Assembly (NCBI RefSeq): GCF_003255815.1
Contig: NC_037669.1
Location: 120,300,970-120,364,969 of the forward strand
Source: Theropithecus gelada
Taxonomy: Eukaryota > Chordata > Mammalia > Primates > Cercopithecidae
Reading direction: 5' to 3'
Length of the DNA stretch: 64,000 bases
A model generated the notes under the pieces. That model was not told where the DNA came from. It saw only the letters and a list, made by a program, of their open reading frames with translations, and made no database searches. How positions within the stretch are numbered: position 1 is the stretch's first letter; every line of letters starts with the position of its first letter. Shown in pieces: positions 23,573 through 35,458 of this stretch. A program made the translations under genes and the position numbers.

Positions 23573-23589
23573 GGCGTCTTGACAGTCTT

Positions 23590-23775
23590 ACATCTCCATC
23601 CAGGTGGACCCAGCCCTGGCTGCACATTAGAATCACCTGGGAAGGCTTCTGATATCTCTGATGCCAGGTTCCCACTCAGACCAATTCAATATAAATCTCT
23701 TGGAAATGTGGCTGGATATTATTATTTTTAAAAGCTCCCTGGGTGTTTCTAACGTGTATCAGGGCTGTGAGTCCT
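23590..23775 (+). mobile_element. MER5A
   Basis: 'tgcacattagaatcacctgg' and later 'tttttaaaagctccctgggt' mark both halves. Confidence 0.85.
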
Positions 23776-25569
23776 TGGAAACTGGCCTGACAGACCAAGG
23801 AGACCTGTCCATCATCTACCTGCATGTGATGTTGTTCATGGTGCCACAGCTCTCACCAACAATACCAATTCAAGTGCACCCTGTAGGGAGAAAAAAAATA
23901 ACTGGAGTTGTGAAAGACTGATCAAATCACCTTCTAAGGCAAGCTGTCCATCAGTATGAAGGGCCTCCCGTCGATTGCTCTGAAAGTCGGAGCACAGGGA
24001 ACCAGCATGGGTTGACACTGGGATTACTCCAGGAGGCAGCTCGAAGATCTCATTGTTTGGGAGCAGGAAGAACTTCCGTTTAAAAGTACAGTGCTAGGTT
24101 TCATATCTTGAAAAATTATAAAATTCCCTCATCTCTTTCTCCTTCTCTGTTCATACCACCATATAAACTTTTCCCCACTAAACAAGTCAGTGGAAATGGA
24201 AACACTATATCAATGTTCTGGATTGTTTTAGTACCAGCAGGTTGGCTGTACTAGTATAGGCCAATCACCATTGAGACCTACCAAGTCCAGGGTGTGTCAT
24301 AGGGAAATTGGAAACATCGAGGAGACCCTAACACAAATGCCCTTTCTCTGCATATTTTTCACTGTCCTAAAAAAGTCCCCCTCAGTCATTTCTCAACCTG
24401 CTTTCCAACAGACTCCTACTTTCCAGGTCACTGGAAATCCTGGTGTGCTCCTCTCCACCAGGTAACATTAGATTCTGTCTGCTTGTGTCTAAGAGCTGGG
24501 TGAGTCTTCACCTCCAAATGAGATGTGATCACCGTTTGTGATTAGATGGGCAGCCTGCTAGCTGACAAAGTAACAGAATTTCTTCTCTTCTAATGCCAAA
24601 AAGGATTGCTGGTAGGCCAATATTTCAATTTGGTTTTTCTTGGTTAGATACAGTTCTGTTTTCTCTGTTCATGTCCAGTGGTTAAAGTAGGGTTTCCTGC
24701 TCAGATAAGTCCTAGGTCATTAAAGGGCAGCAGAGGAAGGCAACTCCACAAAATGTTAACAGTTATTGGGAGGCTGCTGGCCACAAGGCACTGTGCTCAG
24801 CTTGTTATGAGTTAACATAAAGTTGATTTATTCAAAACTGTGCTTAGTAAAAAGTGACAGTCTCCCAAACCATAAATAATTATATATCTTTTCTTTAATA
24901 AGAATATCAGCGAATGTGAACCTAATTGAAAAGTTTTCTTGGCAGGAGAAGACTTAAAATTAAATAGCAAAGATGGAGGTGGCTATAACTTTAAGACTTT
25001 CAGCCAAAGGCACTTTTGTTTATATGGCATATGTTTTGTTACCAGTGATGGGAGAACTGGGGTAGGGTGAAGGGAAAGATAATCAGGAAGAAAGAGACAG
25101 CAAAGAGTAGTTTGGGATAAGCTCTTAAGGATGTTAAGAATGAGTACACACTTGATACCAAGTTAAGCTGTTCCAATTTGGCCAATTAAACTCTATAGGG
25201 ACAGCCCACATCACCCACACATGTAGCATGACGTTCATCACCAAGCACTGTTCTCCTGTTACTACATTAATAATAAAGGAAGGGAAAAAGACTCTGGATA
25301 AGGGTGAAGGAGGAAAGATAGGCTTTCGGATCCTATTTGGAAAGAGATGAAGAGCCAAGAGTGGATTGCAGAGGGGTTGGGGGAGGTGTTCACTGCTGGT
25401 GACCGGAGCACATGGCCATGGAAGCTGGCATCCTGGCTCTTCCAATGCTAGCTTCAAAGACTTGGATAAATTCCCCAGCTAGCCTGACACCCAATGTCCT
25501 CTTCTGTAAAGGATACCACACCTTTCTGGTGTTGTTTCTGAAATTTATTAAGTGCAGACTCTGCAGCTA
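23776..25569. other. Intronic sequence, largely unassigned
   Basis: A MIR-like trace near 24755-24830 is the only hint of a repeat. ORFs at 23661-23921, 24271-24465 and 25134-25457 have no recognised similarity. Confidence 0.35.
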
Positions 25570-25790
25570 TGCTGTACAGTATAATAACCACTGACCACAT
25601 GTTAACTATTTAAATTCCAATTAATTAAAATTAATTTTAAATTTAAAATTCAGCTCTTCAGTTGCACTAGCCACATTTCAAGTGTTCAATAGCCACATGT
25701 AGCTAGTGGCCACTGTATCAGACAGCACAGAAAATATTTTCATCATCACAGAAAGTCTACTGGACAGTGCTGCCCTACAGTCCAGTCTCT
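25570..25790. mobile_element. Nonautonomous DNA transposon with palindromic ends
   Basis: 'ctagccacatttcaagtgtt', 'gtagctagtggccactgtat', 'cagacagcacag' and 'ctactggacagtgctg' form a recognised MITE-like pattern; the AT-rich centre is self-complementary. Family name uncertain. Confidence 0.6.
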
Positions 25791-25799
25791 AAAGCTGTT

Positions 25800-25940
25800 C
25801 TGAATAGAGTCACATGCCAGCTCTAACAGCAGCTGTGTCACTTTTAACAAACGTCTTAACTGCTCTGTGTCTCAGTTTCCTCATCTTTACCTTGGGAGTG
25901 GTTAAAAACAGTGTCTCTCTCACAGGGTTGTTGTTAGAAT
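25800..25940 (+). mobile_element. MIR SINE
   Basis: 'tgtctcagtttcctcatctt' and 'cacagggttgttgttagaat', textbook MIR order. Confidence 0.88.
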
Positions 25941-25942
25941 AT

Positions 25943-26158
25943 ACAGACAGCTCTAACTTAAGATGGTTCTACTTAATGACGTTTCCACTTTTATGGTGCA
26001 GACATGATACACGTTCAGTAGAAACCATACTTCTCCCACAATGCTGGGAAGTGACTGTGAGCCACAGCTCCCAGTCAGTCCCGTATTTTCAACTTGGGAT
26101 ATTTTAAACTTACAATGGGTTTATCAGGTACTTTATCATAAGTCAAGAACTGCATGTA
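25943..26158 (+). mobile_element. Tigger-type MITE
   Basis: Ends are inverted (ctaacttaagatgg versus cataagtcaagaactg). Internal 'ttcagtagaaaccatacttc', 'gagccacagctcccagtcag' and 'caacttgggatattttaaac' are typical of this Tigger-derived repeat. Confidence 0.75.
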
Positions 26159-26316
26159 AATCAGTTAAAATCATGGCGGGTACATAGTAAGCATCATATA
26201 AGTGACACTGTTATTTAGGTGAGGTTTATCTAGACTTATTTAAGCACTATAATTTGCATCTCAGATATATAGCCATTTAATCTCTGTTTTTAGCCTCCCA
26301 AAAAGAGGCTCTTCTC

Positions 26317-26349
26317 TTTTGTGTGTGTGTCTCTGTGTGTGTGTGTCTA
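26317..26349 (+). repeat. (TG)n-rich tract
   Basis: gtgtgtgtgtctctgtgtgt and a little more; interrupted. Confidence 0.8.
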
Positions 26350-26623
26350 TTTTACCTTTTTTCTGCTTGTAACAGAATGACACCCAGAGTTCAGAATAAT
26401 AAGGCTGTTTCAGTCCTGTAATGTGTCCCAAGAGAAGTTCACCCCTTTTTATTTGGAGATTTCTCACTAAGTGAATAGAATGGGGACCCTGGCCAGACCC
26501 AAACCACAGGCAGGGAGGATTTACCAACTCTTGCCCATGACAGGCAATACAAATTAAGCACGCTCAATACTAGACTCTGAATGTGGAAGCTTATTTATTA
26601 AAATACTCTTCAGATGTCAAAAT

Positions 26624-26948
26624 AGAAAATGCAGGGCCGGGCGTGGTGGCTCACGCCTGTAATCCCAGCACTTTGTGGGGCCGAGGTGGGTGGATCGCAA
26701 GGTCAGGAGTTCGACACCAGCCTGGCCAACATAGTGAAACCCCGTCTCTACTAAAAATACAAAAATTAGCCGGGCATGGTGGCACGTGCCTGTAGTCACA
26801 GCTACTTGGGAGGCTGAGGCAAGAGAATCACTTGAACCCAGGGGACAGAGGCTGTGGTGAGCCGAGATCACGCCACTGCACTCCAGCCTGGGCAATAGAG
26901 TGAGACTCCATCTCAAAAAAAAAAGAAAAGAAAAGAAAGAAAATGCAG
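26624..26948 (+). mobile_element. AluS (Sg-like) with 11-bp target-site duplication
   Basis: Body 26635-26937 with a GAAAA-rich tail; agaaaatgcag at 26624-26634 and 26938-26948. Confidence 0.95.
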
Positions 26949-26999
26949 TTTGGCCCATCCCGTTTCCCAACCCTCTTGGTCCTGGAGAGACTGTGGGTT

Positions 27000-27317
27000 T
27001 TTGTTTTGTTTTGTTTTTTGTTTTTGATTTTGTTTTTTTTCTTTTGAGATGAGAGTTTCACTCTTGTTGCCCAGGCTAGAGTGTAATGGTGCGATCTCGG
27101 CTCACTGCAACCTCTGGGGTTCAAGCAGTTCTCCTGCCTCAGCCTCCCAACTAGCTGAGATTACAGGCATGCACCACCACGCCCAGATAATTTTGTGTTT
27201 TTAGTAGAGATGGGGTTTCTCCATGTTGGTCAGGCTGGTCTCGAACTCCCAACCTCGGGGGATCAGCTCGCCTCAGCCTCCCAAAGTGCTGGGATTACAG
27301 GTGTGAGCCGCGCCAGG
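27000..27317 (-). mobile_element. AluS, inverted relative to its neighbour
   Basis: Poly-T decayed to TTTTG units, full dimer, shortened 5' end 'gagccgcgccagg'. 'ggagactgtg' follows it and 'gagagactgtg' precedes it, a probable target-site duplication. Confidence 0.93.
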
Positions 27318-28868
27318 TGGAGACTGTGCTTCTTAAAGACAGAGGGGCCATGACCTCATGGATGTCTTTAACGCAGAGCATAGTAAAATGGGCTCTCCTT
27401 GGGCTGCTTCGAGACACCAGGCATCTTGGCCGTCTCTTCTGGAGGAGGCGTAAAACAATGGCAGCAGGTCCAGCAGACTGGCTTGGCACAGGGATTTTAT
27501 GTCATCAACCTGAGCTTCAGATCTCAGAGAGAGGGACTGTCTCAGACAGGTCAATCCCACAGGTGACTCAAAGAGCAAAGATGACCCAAGGTCCAGATAG
27601 ACCTGAAAGTTTATAAACCATCTAGCCCTCTGCCTTGAGGAATATTTTTATTCTTGTTCAAGTTTGTCGAGCAGAGTTTCCCATTTCTTTTTCAGGTTGA
27701 ACCTCTTTTTTTCCCTTCTAAATCACTTTTTCAGTAAAGACATTCCAGGCATCATGGCAAACTGGTTTCTTGATGACTCACACTGTCCTCCGCATACTCA
27801 CATCTAAATATCACTCTGTGATTTCATCTAGTAGTAGAAACCATATTAAGGACTGAAAATGTAGCAGCATTAAAAATCTTCTAAAGGACATGTCCTTCTG
27901 AAGATCTTTTAAAATCTTCTTATATTGTACTAAAGAAGAAAAAATGAGAATAGCTTATTCCTAAAAGAATGATATGAGGTCACCATCAACCTTGCATGTG
28001 GACATGCACACACAACCCATGGCTTTCACTGCTGTGAGACAAAATCCAAATCATTTTGAGAAGGAGGACTTGAACAACACTGCTGAGTGCTTCAGATGGG
28101 CCAAGTGAGAGAGATGAAGGCTTGAAATATGTTCATTGGATTTAGCAGAATGGAAGCTGTTGATGACCTCAGCAAAAGGAGTTGTAGTGGCAAGCGACAT
28201 GCAAGAGGCAGAATGGGGAAGGCCAATGATTGACAAGCTGTGAGAGAGTGGACACAGTCCGGGAGAGAGTAGCTATAGTGTGGCCTGGTGCAGGTGGGTG
28301 CTTTTACTTGCTAGTTTTGGGAGATGGACCTGTTGAGGATAATTAGAATTCTTAGGACAGTCCATGAAATTAACATAATTAGTTGCCTCTGGGAGAGTTG
28401 ATGAGAGGAGAAAGAAAACCAAGCTATTAGAAACCAACATCACGGAACTGAGGTCTTTGCTTCAGGGCAGATTCCATCTTTCCAGTAAGGATGTTGGCTC
28501 CAGCTTTGTGTAGCAACTGGGAGAATCCTGTCTTTTGGCTCCTGGTGACTGGATTCTGCTGTTTTAAAGCTGATTCCGTAACCAAGTAAGAGCTTTCCCT
28601 AGGCCTAAAAAATTGCATCTCCAAAATGAAAAGAAAGCTGATGATAATGTAGGCAAATCTAATTCAGTGGAGGGTACAGACCCTAAAACAGTTCGCCATA
28701 ATGGAGATGCGTAGAAGCATAACCACAAAATCCGAGGATATTTCTGCATGGTCAGGAACAGGAGCATGCACGTTTTCCTGGGAGCTTCTGTGTTTTGTTT
28801 GGGGTTTTAGTTATGTAATTCTTTTCTGATTTTAAAGGAATAGATCCTGACCACAGAAAAGGTAAAAA
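27318..28868. other. Single-copy intronic sequence
   Basis: No repeat family recognised. ORFs on both strands at 27295-27616 overlap each other without resembling a family. Confidence 0.4.
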
Positions 28869-28870
28869 TA

Positions 28871-28938
28871 TTAGGTTGGTGCAAGAGTAATTGCGGTTTT
28901 TTGCAATTTTAATTGCAATTACTCTTGCACCAACCTAA
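28871..28938. mobile_element. MADE1 mariner MITE (68 bp, perfect palindromic arms)
   Basis: Starts ttaggttggtgcaagagtaa and ends with its exact reverse complement over at least 24 bp per arm, flanked by TA on both sides. Known: MADE1 copies gave rise to the primate miR-548 family; a transcript of this copy would fold the same way. Confidence 0.95.
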
Positions 28939-28944
28939 TAGATA

Positions 28945-29742
28945 TCATTCCTAATCCCACCACTCATAGATGCCCCATTTTTAACATTTTACCATACTGC
29001 CTTTAGAAGAGAATAAAATTAAATCATATTTTTTATTGCTGTAGTTGTTTTACTTTATCCTGAGTAATTTCTCATGTAATTACACATTACTTTTTCAGAG
29101 ACAGGGTCTTGCTCTTTCACCCAGGCTTGAGTAAAGTGGTGTAAATCACAGCTCACTGCAGCCTCAAACTCTTGGGCTCAAGCAATCCTCCTGTCTCAGC
29201 CTTCTAAGTACCTAGGACTACAGTTGTGTCACCATGCCACCTTATTTTTTTATCTTGGTAGAGATGAGATCTTGCTATACTGTCCAGGCAGGTCTTGAAC
29301 TCCTGGCCTCAAGTGATCTTCCCACCTTGGCTTCCCAAAGTGCTGGGATTACAGGCATGAACCACTGCACCAAGCCAATAAGTATTCTTTTTAAACAATA
29401 TTTTAGCAGTTGCTTAATATTTTATTCTTTGAGTGCCTCATAATCCATTTAACTGTGTCACCATATTGAGAAAAGTAGGTTGTCTCCAACTTTTACCACT
29501 GTGAGTAATATTGCAATTAATGCCCTTGAAATAAATCCTTTTCTGCACCTGATTATTTCCACATGATGTAGTTACTTTCCAAAAACATTTATATCAGTTT
29601 ATATTCCCACTATCACTGTGTGAATGTATCCTTTCTTTGACATCCCATTAGCAATGAGTATTTTTATTTTTTCAATCTTTGCCATGTCCATAAGTGAAAA
29701 CACCTCCTTTTCTTGGCATTTCCTTGAATATTAGTGATAATG
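28945..29742 (-). mobile_element. Old L1/HAL1 fragment split by AluJ
   Basis: 28945-29092 and 29376-29742 read on the minus strand like an old LINE-1 ORF2 3' region (seen on + as 'gttgtctccaacttttacca', 'gtttatattcccactatcac'). Very diverged. Confidence 0.55.
29093..29375 (-). mobile_element. AluJ
   Basis: Diverged dimer with J-type 'gggctcaagcaatcctcctg'; poly-T eroded to 'actttttcagagacagg'. Confidence 0.92.
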
Positions 29743-29820
29743 GATATATTTTTACATATTATTGAATATTTATATTTGCATAAACAATTGTTCCTTACCT
29801 TGCTGTATGAGGAATACATT
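29743..29820 (+). repeat. 78-bp segment with a near copy at 40537-40613
   Basis: Includes aaacaattgttccttacctt and gaggaatacatt, both present at the second site in the same orientation; about four substitutions and one 1-nt indel by eye. Confidence 0.88.
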
Positions 29821-30406
29821 CAAACTTAAGAGCTTGTAGTCTGGAAAAATTTTAACTAAACAATTTAGAAGCAAGCACTCATCAGTTGAATAGCTTGTAG
29901 GCTGGATATTCATTTAAAAAGTCACCAAACAACATCTGGCATTCTTTTGTGAGCAAGGGCTGTTAGCACTGAAAGATGTTCTCCTAGCTTTCAGATTTCC
30001 TAATGGAAAAACATGATGATAGAAAAGGAACCTGCCTCGGAGAAGAATTCCCTGGACCATGGATCCAAAATGTACCCTGAGGGCCTGTGCAGCACCATCC
30101 TCAAAGGAGACACCAGAAGCTAGAAATGAAGTGAACTCCTGGGCAATGCAAATCTCTATTTTTCCAAAAACGTTTTAAATTCCCAGACTGTCAAAAGTCT
30201 CAACTAATTTCCTGCCAGATGAAAAAAAAAAAAAAGAAGCAAACTAAAAATTAAAAATATACCTTTTATGTTGCATCCTCTATGATTTATGAGGTTTTCA
30301 CTGCTCTGATTGAGTAAAAGACTGAGGTCTCCAGGGAGCTACATGGAACTTCTATATCAATAAGTATAGCTCTAAATCTAACTAAATTTTAATATTTTAA
30401 TATTAT
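29821..30406. other. Single-copy intronic sequence
   Basis: Short A run at 30221-30235; no recognised family or coding signal. Confidence 0.4.
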
Positions 30407-30967
30407 GGTAGTCCTCCCTTATTCTCAATTTTGCTTTCCATGGTTTCAATTACGTATGGTCATCTGAGGTCCAAAAATATAAGATGGAAAATTCCAGAAA
30501 CAAACAACTCACAAGTTTTAAATTGCATGCTGTTCTGAGTAGCATAATGAAATCTCACACCATCCCACTCTGTCCCACCCAGGACATGAATCATTCCTTT
30601 GTCCAAGATATCCACACTCTGTACTACCCCCCCGCCCCACCACTTAGTCACTTGGTGGCCATCTCAGTTATCAGATCGACTGTACATTGTATCACATGGC
30701 TTGTGTTCAAGTCATCCTTATTTTACTTAATACTGGCCCCAAAGTACAATAGTAGTGATGCTAGAATACTGTTATAGTTATCCTATTTTAATATTAGTTA
30801 TTGTTGTTAATCTCTTACCGTGCCTAATCTATTAATTAAACTTTATCACAGGTATGTACATATAGGAAAAAACTCAGTATATATAAGATTCAGTACTATA
30901 TGCAGTTTCAAGCATCTGCTGGGGAGGTCTTGTAATGTAGCCCCTGCAGATAAGGGGAAAATACTAT
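30407..30967. mobile_element. MER44-type Tigger transposon, near complete
   Basis: About 560 bp with TA-bounded inverted ends: tagtcctcccttattctc at the left, and tagtattttccccttatctg read from the right end. Internal 'tggccatctcagttatcaga' and 'aagtacaatagtagtgatgc' fit. Confidence 0.82.
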
Positions 30968-31064
30968 ATGATATTGTAGATTTTAAATTTGTGTTTCCCT
31001 TAACTTAATGAATATAAAAGGGTTTTTTAAATAGAGATAATTTATATATAATTAGATACAAAAT

Positions 31065-31720
31065 TTCTACCTTCAAGGAGTTTGCAGTCTAGAGGGAAGA
31101 GACAGACATGAAAATATCAACAAATAAATGTCAAATCAAGATAAATTACTCAAAACTAAATGAATAAGTAAATAAGTGAATAGATGGATATATAGATGAT
31201 AAACAGATATAGATAGATAGATGACTGATAGATACACAGATAGATAGATACATAGATAGATACACAGATAGATACATAGGTAGATAATGAGGAAAAGAGT
31301 ACAAGAGACCACAGAGAGGCCAGGGCCACTTTTAGCTCAGGTGGTCCGGGAGGACCTCTCTCTGCAGATATGACATGTCAGCTGAGACTGGAAGCATGAA
31401 GAGTAGGTCACGCAAAGACTTGGAGCAAGAGATTCCAGATAGAGGAAACAAGTACAAAGGCCCTGAGACAACAGAGAGCTTGATGTATTTCAAGAACGGA
31501 AAGGAAGTCAGTGTGGCTGAAGCAAGAAGGAGGGTGGTAGGAGATGAACTCAGAGATGAAGTAGACATCAGATTATGTAGGGCCCTGGAGGACATTGTAA
31601 AGACCTTAGATTTCATTTCATTTGCAATACAAAACCATTGGAGAGCTTTAAGAAGAGATCCTAGCTCTCAAGTGTTTAACAATCTGCACAAGGCAGTTGA
31701 CGAATACATGTTGAGTTGAG
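31065..31720 (+). repeat. Ancient interspersed repeat, same unnamed family, longest copy here
   Basis: 'ccttcaaggagtttgcagtc', 'caagtacaaaggccctgaga' and 'gtagggccctggaggacatt' are in family order. The copy is interrupted by the GATA microsatellite. A 114-codon frame at 31375-31719 lies wholly in it and is not a gene. Confidence 0.6.
31168..31288 (+). repeat. (GATA)n microsatellite, interrupted
   Basis: Repeated GATA with CACAGATA variants; likely polymorphic. Confidence 0.92.
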
Positions 31721-31884
31721 GGTCCTATAGGAAATCAGAGAAGAGGAGGCTCAAGTGGTTAACACACATTTAATGAGAGATGAGTTATAAGCTGAGTCCC
31801 AAAGGAACATGGAAATGTGAATAGCTTCAGAGAAAAAGGTGAGGAAAACAGAAAGAGGAGCTAAGAAGTGGGAATCATTATAGT

Positions 31885-32060
31885 CAGTGCGGAGACTTCC
31901 CTGTATCACATTGGATGGTCACTCAATTTGTGTCCATCTCGCAGGCCAGCCTGAGAGCTCCTGGAGGACGGGGGCTATCTTTTTCTTCTTTTTGCCTCTA
32001 CATTTTGCACACACAGTGCAGACATTAACTAGGTGCTCCATATTTATAGAAATTCACTGC
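31885..32060 (+). mobile_element. L2 LINE 3' fragment
   Basis: 'gagagctcctggaggacgg' and 'ttaactaggtgctccatatt' follow the L2 terminus. Confidence 0.6.
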
Positions 32061-32870
32061 AGATGGTGTGTATTGAGAGCAGTAAAGCCAAGAGTAGAGT
32101 GAGGCTGGGTGTGTTGGAGTCAGGCTTTGTTGAGAATTGAAAATTTGTGGAGCATGTATAATAACCTATACCAACAAAAATAAAGTTATACTTGTCCATT
32201 TATTGTTGTATCACATGAAATGGCAGTTCTTGATATTTTGAAGGGTCTAGTTGGAATTATTGGACTTAAACTGCAGACTCTTTTAATAATAGAAATTTCC
32301 TTTGGGTGCAATGAAATAAATCTCAAAGAAACAGGTGGCCGGCCCCCACAAGAGCAAAATCTAAAGTACAAGAGAAGCCTGGCTGTGGGTTAAGATACAG
32401 AGAACAGAGAAAACAAAAGTAATTTCAAATATAAGCTCCAAACCCAGAGGCACAAAGCCAGTCATCCAAATCACAGTTACTGACTTGGGAGGAAGGATCT
32501 CAGATGGACAACTCTGTTTAGCATATCCAGAGTGAGTAGCTGCAGGGATGCATCCACTTAAAGACTTTCCTGCACAACCCTGGGGAGGCCAACTTGTTAA
32601 TACTAATGTGAACAAGTTCATTTACGAGACTCCTGCTAGAATTGGGTTTTTCCAGATCAGGATAAGGAAATTCCTATTAAAGCCAAATCTCTAGGAAGAC
32701 TTTCAAGATTATGTCATCTTTCTTCCCTCAGATCCTGCAAGGAAAAAATATGTTTAGAAGGATCATATAGACAACTAGGCAAATGCCTAATTCTCCTCTG
32801 GAGATTATCCCAAGCCTGGGATAACATTACATGGAGAAAATATGGGCTGCTGCATTCACCTTCTTAAATA
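32061..32870. other. Single-copy intronic sequence
   Basis: No family recognised; short minus-strand ORFs at 32186-32621 lack similarity. Confidence 0.4.
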
Positions 32871-32874
32871 TGGA

Positions 32875-32975
32875 GCAGTATGGAAAGCACTGGCTTGGAG
32901 GTCAGGACACCTGCCATCACTTGGGTGCGGCCTCATATAAGCCACTTCAGTGCTCAGGCTCTGAAGCTGCTCCTC
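32875..32975 (+). mobile_element. MIR fragment
   Basis: 'gcactggcttggaggtcagg' followed by a 'gccacttcagtgctcagg' segment. Confidence 0.6.
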
Positions 32976-33189
32976 TGAAAGCAGCTGAGAGAATGACTCT
33001 ACCATGAGTATTCTTGACAGACAATAGGTATATGTAGTTCAGGTTAAGTTTTTATTTAATTAGGGACAGAATTTTTCCAAAAGCATATAAATGCTCACCT
33101 GAGTGTTTTCAGGAAAAGAGAGATGAGAGAGGTGGCAGTTTGCCATAGAGTACAGAAATATGAAGAGAGACATGTCTAAGATAAGAGTG

Positions 33190-33612
33190 GTTCTTAGAAG
33201 ATGGAATAATGCTCCCCAGAGATGTCCATGTTCTAATCTTCGGAATTTGTGACGATGACAAAGGGAGACTCTGCAGATGTGATTAAGTTAAGAATCTTGA
33301 GATGAGGAGATTATCCTGGATTAGAGAGTAGATTTGATATAATTACAAGGATCCTTAGAAGAGGGAAGCAGGGGATCAGAGAGGAGAGAAGATACTATGT
33401 CGCTGGTTATGAAGAAGGAAAGAACCACAAGTCAAGGAATGCAGGTGACCTCTACATTCTAGAAGCTGGAAAAGGCAAGGAAATAGATTGTCCCCTGGGA
33501 CTTCCAGAAGGTACACAGTCCTGCAGACTCAGAGCTATAAAATATCAAATCTGTTGTTTTTGGCCACTAAATTTGTAGCCATTTGTTACATCAGCTAGAG
33601 GAACCTAATATA
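33190..33612 (+). mobile_element. MLT1 LTR (ERVL-MaLR), solo
   Basis: 'gatggaataatgctccccag', 'cagatgtgattaagttaaga', 'ggcaaggaaatagattgtcc' and an end of 'ggccactaaatttgtagcc' give the MLT1 order in sense. No internal retroviral region adjoins it. Confidence 0.88.
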
Positions 33613-34325
33613 GGAGGGAATTCTGTGAGATAGGTAATAGCATTTCTCTATTTTGCCAGAAAGGCTTCCATTTCCTTCAGTATCTTAGGAGTCCAGTCAG
33701 TGTTCTGTCTTGGGTGTAAGGACATGCTGAGATGGGCATCCAGCCAGAGTGGGTGCAGATTGTCTTCTGGGGGCTCAGATTACGCATGGCATGAAGGTGC
33801 CAGGCTGGATGAGCTCAATACAAATATTATATGATCTCATCATTTCAGAATGGCCTCTACAATCACATTAGGGATGAGGAGACCAGAATTTTTGTGCAAA
33901 AAGCCACCTTCTGCATCTCTCATGAGTATACTTTGAGTGTTGCATTAAAAAGTCCTTATCAACATTTTCTAAATGAGAAAATAGAAACCTTAGCAAGCTG
34001 TGGCTTACTCAAGTCTCATCATAGCTTGTCCTACAGGACTGGGTCAAAACCTCCAGTCTCCTGATTCATGAGTACAGAGTATTCCCACTATACTCATGGA
34101 ATGATAGAGTGCTCTCGCTTTTCACAGTATTAATTTTGGAAATCTGCATGTATTTAGAAATGACCTATGGGCTCATCATACTTCCCAATAACTTTTGTAT
34201 GCAGTTAAACCCCAAGCAACTGGAAGGCTTGGGAAATATGTTCTAACTAATTAACTTTTCTGGCTAACCAAATGTGAGCCTCAGAAAAAATATTGTTATA
34301 TCAGTCTTCCATTCAAAGTTTTTCT
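33613..34325. other. Intronic sequence without recognised feature
   Basis: A 77-codon frame at 33831-34064 has no resemblance; nothing else seen. Confidence 0.35.
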
Positions 34326-34329
34326 AAAC

Positions 34330-34425
34330 TTTAGTGGTTCCCTCTTCCTCTTTGGTAAGCAAAGCATTGCAAACAGTTTATGATCTACTTCTGCTAATAC
34401 CAAGTCCCTTACGGTGTCTTAGCTA
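34330..34425 (+). mobile_element. L2 fragment (weak)
   Basis: 'tagtggttccctcttcctct' and 'gtaagcaaagcattgcaaac' resemble the L2 ORF2 end/3' UTR. Confidence 0.45.
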
Positions 34426-34474
34426 CATTTGGGGCAAGGTCACATTTTCAATGCCTACCCTTATAGGTTGCTTT

Positions 34475-34700
34475 GTGGTTTCCAAACTGCATCCTCAAGC
34501 ATCATCTCATTAAATCCTCACGACAGGTTTACAAGGTAGCTATTATTTCTCCTATACTTCAGATAATAAAACTGACACTCAGGGATTTTAAGATAGAAAC
34601 CCAAGGTCACACAGCAGAGTTAAAGTCCAGACCTCAGTGTTCTGACTTCAAACCCAGTATCTCTGTAGACACAGCAAGTATGGTTGATTTCCTGAATGAT
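34475..34700 (-). mobile_element. MIR SINE
   Basis: 'ctcattaaatcctcacgaca', 'acccaaggtcacacagcaga', reverse MIR order. Confidence 0.85.
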
Positions 34701-34734
34701 TCTCAGCCCTGGAATATACCCATGTATCAGTCAG

Positions 34735-35200
34735 GATACCAGCAGGAAGCACATGGCACACTCAAGTCTGGTATTTTGAGGAAAGTTAATGAAAAGAACT
34801 GTTAATATATATAAAGATAAGGGCAGTGGGTAGAGAAATCATGAGGCAAAATGCAGTTCCAAGGGCTAGAAACATGAGTACCACCCTCTACCTGAAATGA
34901 CAGCAAGGATAAAGAAAGAGTTATCAGAACCAGAGAGAGATAGGGCTATGTGGAGAGGGCCACCTGGCTGGAGCCACAGCTAACCCACAGTGACCTGGCA
35001 AGGGGAAGCTAGGGACAAACACCTGGCCTCCCTCTCTTCCATCCTCCTGATCACCTGCTGGTGCCTCCCATTGACCAATCCAACCAGAGGGCAAGAGAGC
35101 CTGTCAGCTCCCCAGGACAAAGCCAGTGGGCTGCTGGGTGGATCTGGAAGGACAAGCAGAGGACACTCGCACTCCCTGAAGCTGCCTTGTGCCTAAATTC
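34735..35200. repeat. Possible old interspersed repeat
   Basis: 'tcagtcaggataccagcagg' and 'ggtgcctcccattgaccaat' resemble a medium-frequency mammalian repeat whose name I cannot give. The 68-codon frame at 34990-35196 falls inside it. Confidence 0.4.
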
Positions 35201-35458
35201 CTGATATTCTGTGGATTACAGTAATTTATTTTATGGCCGTAACAGCTACCATTGAACTAAACACACACTAGGAACTCATTAAATACTTTTGCAATGATTA
35301 ATACAAATTCTTAATCTTTTATGGTGGCATAGAAGGATTAACTGGTTTTTGGTGTTATTTGTCCCTTCTAACAGAGAGGTTTCCCAGTAATAGCTGATTA
35401 ATGAAGAGTTTTTCATTTCCTGAACTCTGGTTTTGTTCATATTATCATACATACAATG

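Noticed and set aside
23312..23731. 139-codon + ORF
   Set aside because: Built from a Tigger-type end, a purine-rich tract and a MER5A.
31168..31288. GATA clusters as GATA-factor binding array
   Set aside because: Simple microsatellite; motif count alone does not support regulation.
31375..31719. 114-codon + ORF with hydrophilic, protein-like composition
   Set aside because: Lies entirely in a recognised ancient interspersed repeat.
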